Source: Cypionkella sp. (GTDB taxonomy: Bacteria > Pseudomonadota > Alphaproteobacteria > Rhodobacterales > Rhodobacteraceae). From it: 64,000 bases of DNA. Positions 54,498 through 63,127 of this stretch are shown one piece after another. The stretch spans positions 1-64,000 of the forward strand of contig NZ_JAQGKQ010000052.1 in the NCBI RefSeq assembly GCF_028290025.1, in the 5' to 3' direction. The notes under the pieces are model-generated. The model did no database searches. It had not been told where the DNA came from and saw nothing but the letters and a program-made list of their open reading frames with translations. The position numbers and the translations under genes are program-made. Numbering within the stretch: position 1 is the stretch's first letter; each line of letters begins with the position of its first letter.

Positions 54498-56030
54498 ATG
54501 ACCAAACCCCGCCTGATCCTTGTGCTTGGCGACCAGCTGACCGACAGCCTCGCGAGCTTGCGGCAGGCCGATGTCGCGCGCGATGTGATCGTAATGGCCG
54601 AGGTGATGGCAGAATCGACAGCCGTGCCACACCATCCGCAGAAGATCGCGCTGGTGCTTACGGCGATGCGCAAGTTTGCCAAGCACCTGACCGCGCAGGG
54701 CTGCCGCGTCGCCTATTCCAAGTTGGATGATCCCGAAACCGGCCCCTCGCTGCCAGCGGAAGTTCTGCGACGCGCCGCCGAATTTGGTGCGGATAGGCTT
54801 ATCGTCACGACTCCGGGCGATTGGCGACTTTTGCAAGCGCTTGAAGCTGTGCCGCTTACGGTCACTATGCTGCCCGATGATCGCTTCCTTTGTCCGCCCG
54901 AAACCTTCACGGCTTGGGTCAATGAACGCAAGCAGCTTCGGATGGAGTGGTTTTATCGCGACATGCGTCGTCGCACCGGCCTTCTGATGGACGGCGATCA
55001 GCCCGTCGGTGGCCAGTGGAACTTTGACCCCGAAAATCGCAAAGCCGCCAAGCCCGACCTGCTGCGTCCTAAGCCGCTGCGCTTCGAGCCTGATGCCGAA
55101 ACCGAAGCTGTCTTGGAGCTGGTGGAACAACGCTTCCCAAAGCATTTTGGCAAACTGCGCCCGTTTCATTGGCCGACAGATCGCGCCCAAGCCCTTGAAG
55201 CGTTGGATCATTTCATCAAGCACGGCCTGCCGCGCTTTGGCGACGAGCAAGACGCGATGTTGTGTGATGACCCGTTCCTCAGCCATTCGCTGCTGTCGTC
55301 CTGTATCAATCTTGGCCTGCTGTCGCCTTTAGAAGTCTGCCAGCGCGCCGAGGCGGAATACCCTGCAGGTCGCGCTCCGCTGAACGCTGTGGAGGGTTTT
55401 ATCCGGCAGATCATCGGCTGGCGAGAATACATGCGTGGCATTTGGGCGCTGAACGGCCCGGACTATCCGACGTGGAATGCGCTGAACCATAAGGCGCCGT
55501 TGCCGTGGGTCTATTGGGGGGGCGAAACCAAAATGGCCTGCATGAAGGCCACGGTTGCCCAGACCCGCGATCTGGCCTATGCGCACCACATTCAGCGATT
55601 GATGGTTACGGGAAATTTCGCCCTTTTGGCAGGAATAGAGCCTATTTTAGTCCATGAATGGTATCTCGCGGTCTATATTGATGCCTTCGAATGGGTGGAG
55701 GCTCCCAACACCATTGGGATGAGCCAGTTTGCCTGCGGTGGTCAGCTTGGGTCGAAACCCTACGTCTCCTCCGGCGCGTATATCGACCGCATGTCCGACT
55801 ACTGCGGCCATTGCGCCTACAATGTTAAAGACCGCACCGGGCCTGACGCTTGTCCATTCAATCTACTGTATTGGCATTTCCTCGACCGCCACCGCGACCG
55901 CTTCGAGAAAAACCCTCGCATGGCCCAGATGTATCACACATGGGACAAAATGGCTGATACCCATCGCGAAACTGTTCTGCGCGAAGCCAATGATCTGCTG
56001 GCCTCGCTTCATAGCGGCGCGCCGATCTAA
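54498..56030 (+). CDS. FeS-containing prokaryotic (6-4) photolyase / cryptochrome
   Basis: 510 residues, FeS-BCP family (PhrB/CryB group). Repairs (6-4) photoproducts using FAD and blue light; in Rhodobacter a relative also affects gene expression. The 4Fe-4S ligands fit the known spacing: Cys348 (KMACMKAT), Cys436 and Cys439 (YCGHCAYN), Cys452 (ACPFN). The N-terminal alpha/beta domain LILVLGDQLTDSLASL and the FAD-domain PNTIGMSQFACGGQ are typical; the antenna is expected to be a lumazine rather than folate. Own short transcript; ends 4 bp inside the opposing gene. Confidence 0.93.
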   Translation: MTKPRLILVLGDQLTDSLASLRQADVARDVIVMAEVMAESTAVPHHPQKIALVLTAMRKFAKHLTAQGCRVAYSKLDDPETGPSLPAEVLRRAAEFGADRLIVTTPGDWRLLQALEAVPLTVTMLPDDRFLCPPETFTAWVNERKQLRMEWFYRDMRRRTGLLMDGDQPVGGQWNFDPENRKAAKPDLLRPKPLRFEPDAETEAVLELVEQRFPKHFGKLRPFHWPTDRAQALEALDHFIKHGLPRFGDEQDAMLCDDPFLSHSLLSSCINLGLLSPLEVCQRAEAEYPAGRAPLNAVEGFIRQIIGWREYMRGIWALNGPDYPTWNALNHKAPLPWVYWGGETKMACMKATVAQTRDLAYAHHIQRLMVTGNFALLAGIEPILVHEWYLAVYIDAFEWVEAPNTIGMSQFACGGQLGSKPYVSSGAYIDRMSDYCGHCAYNVKDRTGPDACPFNLLYWHFLDRHRDRFEKNPRMAQMYHTWDKMADTHRETVLREANDLLASLHSGAPI

Positions 56031-56758
56031 AGTTTATACGCCACCAATCGCTCATAATACGGCAACGCCTGCCGAGCTAAATCTGCATAAACCCCGCCCA
56101 GTCTCGGCAGCGGCCCCTCAGCCCCAGCAAACCCCGTGCTGCGATGCACCGCCGCATACCAATGCGGTGCCCAAGCCCCATCGGCTTCATTACCGCCCGC
56201 AGGCCAGTGCAGCATCTTGCGGGTAAACGGCACCTCAATCGCCATGCATAATCTGCGCAACATAGCCTCTGGTTCAACGCGAATATCGTCGCTGTCGATC
56301 ACCACCGGAGCAGCGCCAAACCACTGAGCCACCTCGTCAAAAAGCTCCGCTTGCTGCACAAACCCGACATCGTCCAGCGTCGTGCCTTCACGCTTCTTGG
56401 CATAGCTGGCGATAACGCGCGCCGGATGCCGGATCAGAAAAACGTTGGTACAGGACCGCATCCAGCGGCGATCAAATTGCGCAAGCATGTGCAACGCCGG
56501 ATGCTTTTGGTAAAACATAGTATTGCCGCCGGGCACCGGACCCTTGCAAATAGAGGCGACGACATCCGGGTCAGGCTCGTGCATCGCAAGCACATCATCG
56601 CGTAACGGATGATTGACCCCGGTATATTCTAGGTAGGCGGCGTAAAACGGTGCGTCCCAAACCGTGCAATCGCCCCGCGCCGCAAAACTATACATCATTG
56701 CGGTGGACAGACCGCGCGGCACGGACCACATCGCGATGCGTTTGGCGGCAGACGTCAT
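56027..56758 (-). CDS. Sulfotransferase-like protein
   Basis: 243 residues. PAPS-binding P-loop-like start MWSVPRGLSTAMMYSFAARGDCTVWDAPFYAAYL and a 3'-phosphate site FLIRHPARVIASY. Substrate unknown. Similar proteins are sometimes annotated as aminotransferase-linked or 'HAD' hydrolases, but no such motifs are seen here. Converges on the photolyase gene (4-bp overlap). Confidence 0.75.
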   Translation of the reverse strand: MTSAAKRIAMWSVPRGLSTAMMYSFAARGDCTVWDAPFYAAYLEYTGVNHPLRDDVLAMHEPDPDVVASICKGPVPGGNTMFYQKHPALHMLAQFDRRWMRSCTNVFLIRHPARVIASYAKKREGTTLDDVGFVQQAELFDEVAQWFGAAPVVIDSDDIRVEPEAMLRRLCMAIEVPFTRKMLHWPAGGNEADGAWAPHWYAAVHRSTGFAGAEGPLPRLGGVYADLARQALPYYERLVAYKL

Positions 56759-56808
56759 GTTTTATCCTCGACCAAGGCTCTAACAGGCCCAAGTCACCGA
56801 TTTGGTGG

Positions 56809-57525
56809 CTATGCCTGCGGTGATCTCAACTCGGCGACGATGGCTCGCGCCGCCGCTGCGGGATCTGACATCTGCCAAACCGGACGCCCCACCACGATAT
56901 GATCGACACCATCGGCGATTGCTTGCGCCGGTGTTGCAACCCGTTTTTGATCACCCAAAGCTGCCCCCGCGGGCCTCACGCCCGGCGTCACGATCAACTT
57001 GCCAACCGCTTGCGGCAAAGTCCGGATCAGCGCGGCTTCTTGTGGCGAAGCGATCACCCCGTCAGCCCCAGCCTCCAGCGCCCGCGCGGCACGTTCAATC
57101 GTAATTTCGCGCAGATCGCCGGGCCGGATCAGGTTCGCATCCAGATCGGCGCGGTCCAGCGAGGTTAGCACAGTCACGGCCAAAATCTTCAGCCCGGTTC
57201 CCGACTTGCCCTCGGCCGCCGCCCGCACCACTTGCGGATCACCATGCACGGTCAAAAAATCGAGATCATACTGCGCAATACCGCGCACCGCCGCTTCCAC
57301 CGTCGCGCCGATGTCGAATAGCTTCATGTCGAGGAAAATGCGCTTGCCGTGCTCTTGCTTCAACTCGTTTGCCAACGCAAAGCCGCCGCCCGTCAGCATC
57401 CCGAGCCCGATTTTGTAAAACGACACCGCATCGCCCAAGCGCGCCGCCAGTTCCAAGCCCTGCACGATGTTTGGCACGTCAAGCGCCACGATCAAGCGGT
57501 CGTCGGAAATACGATGATCCGGCAT
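56809..57525 (-). CDS. pyrF: Orotidine 5'-phosphate decarboxylase
   Basis: Last step of UMP synthesis. 238 residues; LIVALDVPN, catalytic FLDMKLFDIGATVEAAVRG, LTVHG, and the phosphate loop VTPGVRP...VVGRPVWQ. ATG at 57525. Diverges from the ROK kinase, 64 bp apart. Confidence 0.95.
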   Translation of the reverse strand: MPDHRISDDRLIVALDVPNIVQGLELAARLGDAVSFYKIGLGMLTGGGFALANELKQEHGKRIFLDMKLFDIGATVEAAVRGIAQYDLDFLTVHGDPQVVRAAAEGKSGTGLKILAVTVLTSLDRADLDANLIRPGDLREITIERAARALEAGADGVIASPQEAALIRTLPQAVGKLIVTPGVRPAGAALGDQKRVATPAQAIADGVDHIVVGRPVWQMSDPAAAARAIVAELRSPQA

Positions 57526-57589
57526 TGCGATCTCCTGTGATTTCGGGCGTCATGCGACCAACTGATCGGTCTGTCAAGGAGTGCGCCCG

Positions 57590-58447
57590 ATGATCCTCGC
57601 TTTCGACATCGGCGGCACCCGCATCAAAGCGGCGCGCAGCCAGAACGGCAGGCTTGAACGGTTGGGAGAAACCCCTACCCCGACCGATGATTTTACGGCC
57701 TTCGCCGCCGCGCTCGCAAGTTTTCTCACCAATGAAACCGCCATTGCAATCTCGATCACCGGAGTCGTTGACCCGAACACTGGCCGCATCAAAGTCGCCA
57801 ATATCCCCTGCCTTGACGCCCGCAATGTCGCCGCTGATCTGCAAGCCGCCCTCAGCCGCCCAGTGCTGATCCTAAACGACGCCGATTGCTTTGCGATGGC
57901 CGAGGCGACGAGCGGCGCAGGCCGCGGCTACCGTAACGTCTTTGGCATCATACTTGGTACGGGGGTTGGTGGCGGGTTGATTTTGAACGGCAAAATCGTC
58001 ACCGGGCCGGGAGGTTATGCGGGTGAGTGGGGTCATGGCCCGGTGGTAGAAAGTCCTGCGTTTCCCTGCGGATGCGGTCAAATTGGTTGTCTTGACACCA
58101 TAGGCGGCGCGCGTGGGCTAGAGCGGATGCACAAGCATTTCACCGGGCAAGACGCCACCGCTCAGACGATCATTGCGGAATGGAAAGTTGGGCAATCCGT
58201 CACTATTGAGCGTTGGCTAACAATCCTCGGTGGCCATCTCGCGATGGTGGTTAATCTGGTCGGGGCAGAGATCATTCCGGTTGGTGGCGGCCTTGCCAAT
58301 GATGCCGAGCTGATCGCGGCCCTAGACGCGAAAGTGCGCGCAGGCATTCTGCGCAAGACTGATCGTCCGCTTGTCGTTCCGGCCACGGTTTCCGCCGATG
58401 CTGGCCTCGCTGGTGCTGCCGCTGCCGGGGAGGCCGCCTTTGGCTAA
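57590..58447 (+). CDS. ROK-family N-acetylhexosamine kinase
   Basis: 285 residues. FDIGGTRIKAA (ATP site), VLNDADCFAMAEATSGAGRGY, GTGVGGGLILNGKIVTGPGGYAGEWGHGP and the zinc motif CGCGQIGCLDTIGGARG. The Asp after GCL (instead of Glu) is the pattern of GlcNAc kinases such as E. coli NagK, which suits the cluster. Phosphorylates GlcNAc or ManNAc. ATG at 57590 has AAGGAG upstream; a GTG at 57581 sits on it and is excluded. Overlaps cutC by 8 nt. Confidence 0.88.
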   Translation: MILAFDIGGTRIKAARSQNGRLERLGETPTPTDDFTAFAAALASFLTNETAIAISITGVVDPNTGRIKVANIPCLDARNVAADLQAALSRPVLILNDADCFAMAEATSGAGRGYRNVFGIILGTGVGGGLILNGKIVTGPGGYAGEWGHGPVVESPAFPCGCGQIGCLDTIGGARGLERMHKHFTGQDATAQTIIAEWKVGQSVTIERWLTILGGHLAMVVNLVGAEIIPVGGGLANDAELIAALDAKVRAGILRKTDRPLVVPATVSADAGLAGAAAAGEAAFG

Positions 58448-59165
58448 GATTCTGCTCGAAGTCTGCGTTGACGATCCCGCTGGCCTGTCCGAAGCCATCG
58501 CTGGCGGTGCCGACCGGATCGAACTTTGCGCTGCCCTTGCTCTGGGTGGCCTGACTCCGAGCTTTGGCCTGATGCAGATGGCAGCGCAGTCGGGCGCTTT
58601 GTGCTACCCGATCATCCGTCCCCGCTCGGGCGATTTCAATTACACGGTGGCCGAGGTCGAGGTGATGCGCGCTGATATTCGCGCTGCCCGCAAGTTGGGC
58701 CTGAAGGGAGTTGTGCTCGGTGCCAGCCACCCCGATGGTCGCCTTAACGAAACCGTGCTGCGGGTTTTGCTGGCAGAAGCCCGAGGTTTAGACACGACTT
58801 TGCACCGTTGTATTGACCTAACCGTAAACAAGCCTGAAGCGGTCATTGTCGCGAAATCCCTCGGCTTCCAGCGCATCCTCACCTCGGGCGGCGCAGTCAC
58901 GGCCGCAGCAGGCGCAGAAACCCTCGCCGCGATGTTTGCCGCAGCCGGCGATGGCTTAATCATCATGCCCGGCTCTGGCATATCAGTTGAAACACTGCCG
59001 AAACTTGCCCACCTGCCGCTGACGGAAATCCACGCCTCGTGTGCAAGCTCGCTACCGAGCGGAGGTGCGCCCCTCGCCTTCGGCTTCCAATCCGGAACGG
59101 AAAAACGCACCGACAGCGCCAAGGTGGCGTCGCTAAAAGCTGCATTGGCTCGTATATATTCCTGA
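58440..59165 (+). CDS. cutC: CutC family protein (PF03932)
   Basis: 241 residues, TIM barrel: LLEVCVDDPAGLSEAIAGGADRIELCAALALGGLTPS, IRPRSGDFNYT, GVVLGASHPDGRL, TLHRCIDLT, RILTSGGA, IIMPGSGI. Known as copper homeostasis CutC, but evidence for that role is weak and the barrel looks enzymatic. Here it is coupled to a sugar kinase in an amino-sugar cluster. The start is a TTG at 58440 with GGGGAGG upstream, inside the last codons of the ROK gene; a start further up (58371) would overlap far more. Confidence 0.86.
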   Translation: MAKILLEVCVDDPAGLSEAIAGGADRIELCAALALGGLTPSFGLMQMAAQSGALCYPIIRPRSGDFNYTVAEVEVMRADIRAARKLGLKGVVLGASHPDGRLNETVLRVLLAEARGLDTTLHRCIDLTVNKPEAVIVAKSLGFQRILTSGGAVTAAAGAETLAAMFAAAGDGLIIMPGSGISVETLPKLAHLPLTEIHASCASSLPSGGAPLAFGFQSGTEKRTDSAKVASLKAALARIYS

Positions 59166-59178
59166 TACGGCGGCAGCT

Positions 59179-60315
59179 CTAAATTTTCGTTCCTGCATAC
59201 CAAACCGCGTCGATCTCCCAATCAGCACGCAAATGTACCAGATGAGCAGCCCGCCCTGCTGCCAAATGCCCATATTCACGCGTCGCGCCGATCACTGAAG
59301 CCGGAATCGAAGTCGCCATCTTAAGCGCGCGGGCGGGGTTTATCTGCGCTTGCTCGACCACGACCTTGATCGCTTGCGGCAAGCTTAGATCAGCCCCTGC
59401 CAAGGTTCCGTCGTCTAGCGTCAACCGCCCATTATGACGGCGCACCCGCCGCCCGTTCAACTCAATCTCATCTAGGTCAGACCCGGCGAAAGCCATGCAA
59501 TCCGAAACCAAGAACACCCCGCTCGTTTTCGCCGCCAAGGCGATCCGAAGCGTGGCCGGGCTGACATGAATTCCGTCCGCAATCAGCCCCGCACTCCAAT
59601 CAGCATCCAGCACGGCACCGGCCAAACCCGGCTCTCGATTACCCAACTGGCTCATAGCGTTGAACAAATGCGTGGCGCAGCGTGCACCGGCAGCCATCGC
59701 CTCACACGCCGTCTCATAACTGCAATCGCTATGCCCCAGGCTGACCACGACCCCCGCCGAAGTCAGCGCTGCAATATGTTTGGCGCTGGCGCTTTCCGGC
59801 GCAACTGTCAGCATCAGCGCGGGCAGTTCTTTGGCGGCAGCACACAGCCGCGCCACGTCCTCGGCCGTCATTGGTCTTATCAACGCCGGATCATGCGCAC
59901 CCTTGCGGCGTAGGTCGAGATGCGGGCCTTCAAAATGCAGCCCCAGAAACCCCGGCGTTTTGGAGCGGGCAGCCTCTATCCCTGCGGCGATAACCCGCGC
60001 TGTCGCAGCGGGGGTATCCGTGATCAACGTCGGCAAAATTCCTGCCGAACCAAGCCGTAGATGCGTGGCACAAATTTGCTGCAACGTTGTCAAATCTGTC
60101 GTGCCGCCGACCATCAGCCCACCGCCGCCGTTGACCTGCAAATCCAAGAAAGCCGGTGACAGGATGCCGCCCCCCAGCGCAATCCGCTCGCCGGCCAAAC
60201 CACGGTCATCAGGCTGCACTGCAGCGATGACGCCATCCTCAACGAGGACAGCATGACCATCCAGCAACCGTTCACCATCGAAAACCTGTGCGCCCGAGAG
60301 GATTTGCAGGCTCAT
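59179..60315 (-). CDS. nagA: N-acetylglucosamine-6-phosphate deacetylase
   Basis: 378 residues, amidohydrolase. PAFLDLQVNGGGGLMVGG, GLHFEGPHLDLRRKGAHDPALI, SLGHSDCSYE, THLFNAMSQLGNREPG and LVSDCMAFAG give the metal and catalytic sites. Removes acetate from GlcNAc-6-P. ATG at 60315 overlaps the SIS gene stop by 4 nt; the stop lies 13 bp from the facing cutC stop. Confidence 0.95.
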   Translation of the reverse strand: MSLQILSGAQVFDGERLLDGHAVLVEDGVIAAVQPDDRGLAGERIALGGGILSPAFLDLQVNGGGGLMVGGTTDLTTLQQICATHLRLGSAGILPTLITDTPAATARVIAAGIEAARSKTPGFLGLHFEGPHLDLRRKGAHDPALIRPMTAEDVARLCAAAKELPALMLTVAPESASAKHIAALTSAGVVVSLGHSDCSYETACEAMAAGARCATHLFNAMSQLGNREPGLAGAVLDADWSAGLIADGIHVSPATLRIALAAKTSGVFLVSDCMAFAGSDLDEIELNGRRVRRHNGRLTLDDGTLAGADLSLPQAIKVVVEQAQINPARALKMATSIPASVIGATREYGHLAAGRAAHLVHLRADWEIDAVWYAGTKI

Positions 60316-61337
60316 ATCGTCTCCGTCACCTTGCGTAGATGCGGTGGTGTGTCGGGATCAAAGCCGCGGCGCCGCGCCAAGGCTTCGATAAATCCGTAGA
60401 ACCCAACGATCAGCGTCAGCGGAGCGACAAGGGAATGCAGACCCTCGACTGAAGGCAGGGTGGTGCAGTCTTTGACACTCGCCCCAGTCAGGAACACATC
60501 GGCTCCCTGATCTGACAAGCGCCCAGCGGTGGCGATCAGTTGCGGCAGCGCTGCATCCTCAACCCCAAGCGCAAACACCGGAAAATTGGCCTGAACAATG
60601 GCTGCGGGGCCGTGCAACACTTCTGCAGCCGAATAGGCTTCGGCATGCAAGCCGCACACCTCTTTGAATTTCAGCGCAGCTTCATTTGCGATGGCAAAAG
60701 CAGGGCCGCGCCCGAGCACGTAAAGCGATTGGGCTCGCGACAAACGGTTGGCGAGTGGGGACCAATCCAATGACAACGCCTGCTCAAACGCCTCTGGCAA
60801 ACCTGCAACTGCTGCCTGTAACGCCGCATCTCGCCGCCATTCAGCCAATAACGACAGCCCCGCAAGTGCCGAACTTACGAAGGTTTTTGTGGCCGCCACA
60901 CTTTGCTCAATCCCGGCTTGCAGCGGCAGACAATGATCCGACACCGCCCCCATTGGCGCATCGGCAAAGTTAGTGATCGCTATCGTCAGCGCCCCAGATG
61001 CCCCGGCAGAGCGCATCATTTCTACTATATCCGGGCTGCGGCCAGATTGAGAAATGCCGATGCAGGCAGCATCCTTCAGCCGCAATGTCGCGCCGTAGAT
61101 AGAGGCGATGGACGGCCCGACCGAGGCAACGGGCACCCCTGCCGCCAGTTCGATGCAATATTTCAGATAAGTCGCTGCATGGTCAGACGATCCCCGCGCG
61201 ACAGTCACAATCAGACCGGGGTCGCGAGCGCGTAAGGCAGCGGCGGCCTCTTGAACCGCCGCCTTGGAGTCGCTCAGAAACCGAGCCGCAGCCTGTGGGA
61301 TTTCAGCGACCTCTCCGGCCATAAAACTTTCGGTCAA
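60312..61337 (-). CDS. SIS-domain glucosamine-6-phosphate deaminase-type protein (NagB-II)
   Basis: 341 residues with two SIS sugar-isomerase domains, no glutaminase part. VTVARGSSDHAATYLKYCIEL, ISQSGRSPDIVEMM, LYVLGRGPAFAIANEAALKFKEVCGLHAEAYSAAEVLHGP and the C-terminal DPDTPPHLRKVTETI are those of NagB-II. Converts GlcN-6-P to fructose-6-P and ammonia. The start is a TTG at 61337 with AAAGGA 7 nt upstream, overlapping the gntR stop; an ATG at 61322 lacks a ribosome site. Confidence 0.92.
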   Translation of the reverse strand: MTESFMAGEVAEIPQAAARFLSDSKAAVQEAAAALRARDPGLIVTVARGSSDHAATYLKYCIELAAGVPVASVGPSIASIYGATLRLKDAACIGISQSGRSPDIVEMMRSAGASGALTIAITNFADAPMGAVSDHCLPLQAGIEQSVAATKTFVSSALAGLSLLAEWRRDAALQAAVAGLPEAFEQALSLDWSPLANRLSRAQSLYVLGRGPAFAIANEAALKFKEVCGLHAEAYSAAEVLHGPAAIVQANFPVFALGVEDAALPQLIATAGRLSDQGADVFLTGASVKDCTTLPSVEGLHSLVAPLTLIVGFYGFIEALARRRGFDPDTPPHLRKVTETI

Positions 61338-62104
61338 TCGGAATTCCTTTCACCATCTGGGGCAAGTTTTAACTCAACAGCAAAATCGTAAGCATCGCCG
61401 CGATAGATTGACCGAGTGAACTCCACCACCCGGCCCGTGGCCAAGTAGGAAATCCGCTCAATCTTCAAACTTGCGGTGCCGGGGCTAACGCCAAGCAGTT
61501 CCGCATCTTGACGGCCAAGATTGGCGGCAGAAATCCGTTGAACCGCTCGCACGGGCCGGAGGCCGCGCTGTTCTAGCGTCGCATAAAGTGAGGTCGTCAC
61601 AGCTTCGGGGTCGGGCAGCATAACGCTGGACAGTGCCGCGCGCTCAATCGCCAGCGGCTGCCCGTCGGTAGAGCGCACCCGTTCTAGCCGTGCCACACGA
61701 TCACCCGAACCAAGGCCCAGCGCCATAACCTCCTCGGGAGCTGGCAGGAATAGCGCACGGCAAATCCAGATTGATTCGGCCTGCTTACCACGCCGCGCCA
61801 TATCATCGGTGAACGAGGTGAGTTGCGACAAAGCCTGCTCTAGCCGCACGACGCGTTGGGCGACGAAGGTGCCCGAGCCGCGCTTTTGCACCAGCTCACC
61901 AGAGGTCACCAAAGACTGAATCGCCTTGCGCACTGTCACCCGCGACAATCCGGTCATCATCGCCACGTCACGTTCGGGCGGCAAGCTATCGCCCGGCGTC
62001 AGGCGAGCGGAGGCTATCGCATCAACAATCCGGCGATGGAGTTGAATGTAAAGCGGGCCCGACCCGGCTTTGACGAAATCTTCCGGTGAAAACAGGCCGC
62101 TCAT
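61334..62104 (-). CDS. GntR-family regulator (HutC type) of the amino-sugar cluster
   Basis: 256 residues. Winged helix at about 10-75 (PLYIQLHRRIVDAIASARLTPGDSLPPERDVAMMTGLSRVTVRKAIQSL) and a C-terminal UTRA effector domain (about 95-245). Likely senses an amino-sugar phosphate and represses its own operon and murQ. ATG at 62104 overlaps the kinase stop by 4 nt (ATGA). Candidate operators lie at 62978-62996 and 63086-63104. Confidence 0.92.
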   Translation of the reverse strand: MSGLFSPEDFVKAGSGPLYIQLHRRIVDAIASARLTPGDSLPPERDVAMMTGLSRVTVRKAIQSLVTSGELVQKRGSGTFVAQRVVRLEQALSQLTSFTDDMARRGKQAESIWICRALFLPAPEEVMALGLGSGDRVARLERVRSTDGQPLAIERAALSSVMLPDPEAVTTSLYATLEQRGLRPVRAVQRISAANLGRQDAELLGVSPGTASLKIERISYLATGRVVEFTRSIYRGDAYDFAVELKLAPDGERNSD

Positions 62105-62955
62105 GCCGCAATGTCCTGCCGCGCCAGCCATAAAGCGCCGTCAACTCCGCTGCCCAAAGCGGTGCGGATATTCCAGCGATCCGCAAATCGTGGCGCAATG
62201 GCGTTGCCAATACCGCCCAAGAAAACCACAGAGATCGCCGGTTTGGGCTGCAGCAAAGCGATGTACTCGGCGATATCGGCCTCGGCTTGCGTCATTAATG
62301 TAAGCGCGGCTGGGTCATCTGAGTTTACAATGCGCTTAGCAAAATTGGCGAAATCCGCAGCGCGCGCGGTGAAACCAAACGCGATGATGCCCTCATCACC
62401 GCCAAGCTCATCGCGCACCGACCGCAGCAATGGCGTCAGTTCAGCCAAGCCATCGCCCGCCCGCAGACAAGCCGACAGCAGCGCGCGACCCAGCCAAGCG
62501 CCGCTGCCTTCATCGCCGAGAACCCAGCCACGCCCGCCAATCCGATGAACAACGCCGCCCAGTTGCCGCACGAACACCGATCCGGTGCCAACCGCCGCTA
62601 CAATGCCATCGCCATCGCGCAGCGCACCCTTGAGCGCAGTCATCGCATCAGTTTCGACCCGCAACGACGTAAACGGCAAGCCCGCCCGCAGCCGCGCCAC
62701 ACTTGCCGCCACATTGGCACCCGCAAGGCCCATCGCCACGCGCAGTCGCGGCAGTTCTGCCTTAGCGGCGTCGGCCCCAACCGCTTGACGCAGCGCATCC
62801 TTTGCCACCGCGAGAATGTTGAGCAATGCGGCATCGGGATCGGAGGCGATGTTGGCAGGCCCAGCCTCGGCACGCGTCAGAATCTGGCCGTTGCCATCGG
62901 CCAAAGCCGCGCGACACCCGGTTCCGCCCCCGTCGATTCCCAGAAAAAACTGCAT
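62101..62955 (-). CDS. BadF-type N-acetylglucosamine / N-acetylmuramic acid kinase
   Basis: 284 residues, ASKHA fold. FLGIDGGGTGCRAALADGNG (phosphate 1), TDAMTALKG, AVGTGSVFVRQLGG, GRGWVLGDEGSGAWLGRALL and VVFLGGIGNAIAPRF are as in human NAGK and bacterial MurK. With murQ next door, MurNAc as well as GlcNAc is a likely substrate. First gene of the nagK-gntR-SIS-nagA operon; AGGAG 7 nt before the ATG at 62955. Confidence 0.92.
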   Translation of the reverse strand: MQFFLGIDGGGTGCRAALADGNGQILTRAEAGPANIASDPDAALLNILAVAKDALRQAVGADAAKAELPRLRVAMGLAGANVAASVARLRAGLPFTSLRVETDAMTALKGALRDGDGIVAAVGTGSVFVRQLGGVVHRIGGRGWVLGDEGSGAWLGRALLSACLRAGDGLAELTPLLRSVRDELGGDEGIIAFGFTARAADFANFAKRIVNSDDPAALTLMTQAEADIAEYIALLQPKPAISVVFLGGIGNAIAPRFADRWNIRTALGSGVDGALWLARQDIAA

Positions 62956-62977
62956 CCCGACTCCTCTTGGCAGTAAG

Positions 62978-62996
62978 ATACCAAATTAATACCAAA
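62978..62996 (-). promoter_or_regulatory. Candidate GntR operator, kinase side
   Basis: On the reverse strand the 8-mer TTTGGTAT occurs twice, exactly 11 bp apart (62996-62989 and 62985-62978), 23 bp before the kinase ATG. The arrangement is a direct repeat with a one-helical-turn period. A very similar unit lies before murQ. Confidence 0.55.
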
Positions 62997-63085
62997 TAGA
63001 AAGATCTATCTAGGAAACATTCAAAACCGCCAGAATATTCAGCGAATACAGTTAGAATAAGGTTTATTTCAGATGATGCTTTACT

Positions 63086-63104
63086 AGTGGTATTATTTTG
63101 GCAT
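63086..63104 (+). promoter_or_regulatory. Candidate GntR operator, murQ side
   Basis: AGTGGTAT (63086-63093) and TTTGGCAT (63097-63104), again at an 11-bp period, reading toward murQ and 24 bp before its ATG. Position relative to the start mirrors that on the kinase side. Confidence 0.5.
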
Positions 63105-63127
63105 TATGTATGCACCAGGGGAATCAA

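Noticed and set aside
62971-63110. CRISPR-like or tandem-repeat array
   Set aside because: Only two short repeat pairs in opposite orientation; fits operators, not an array.
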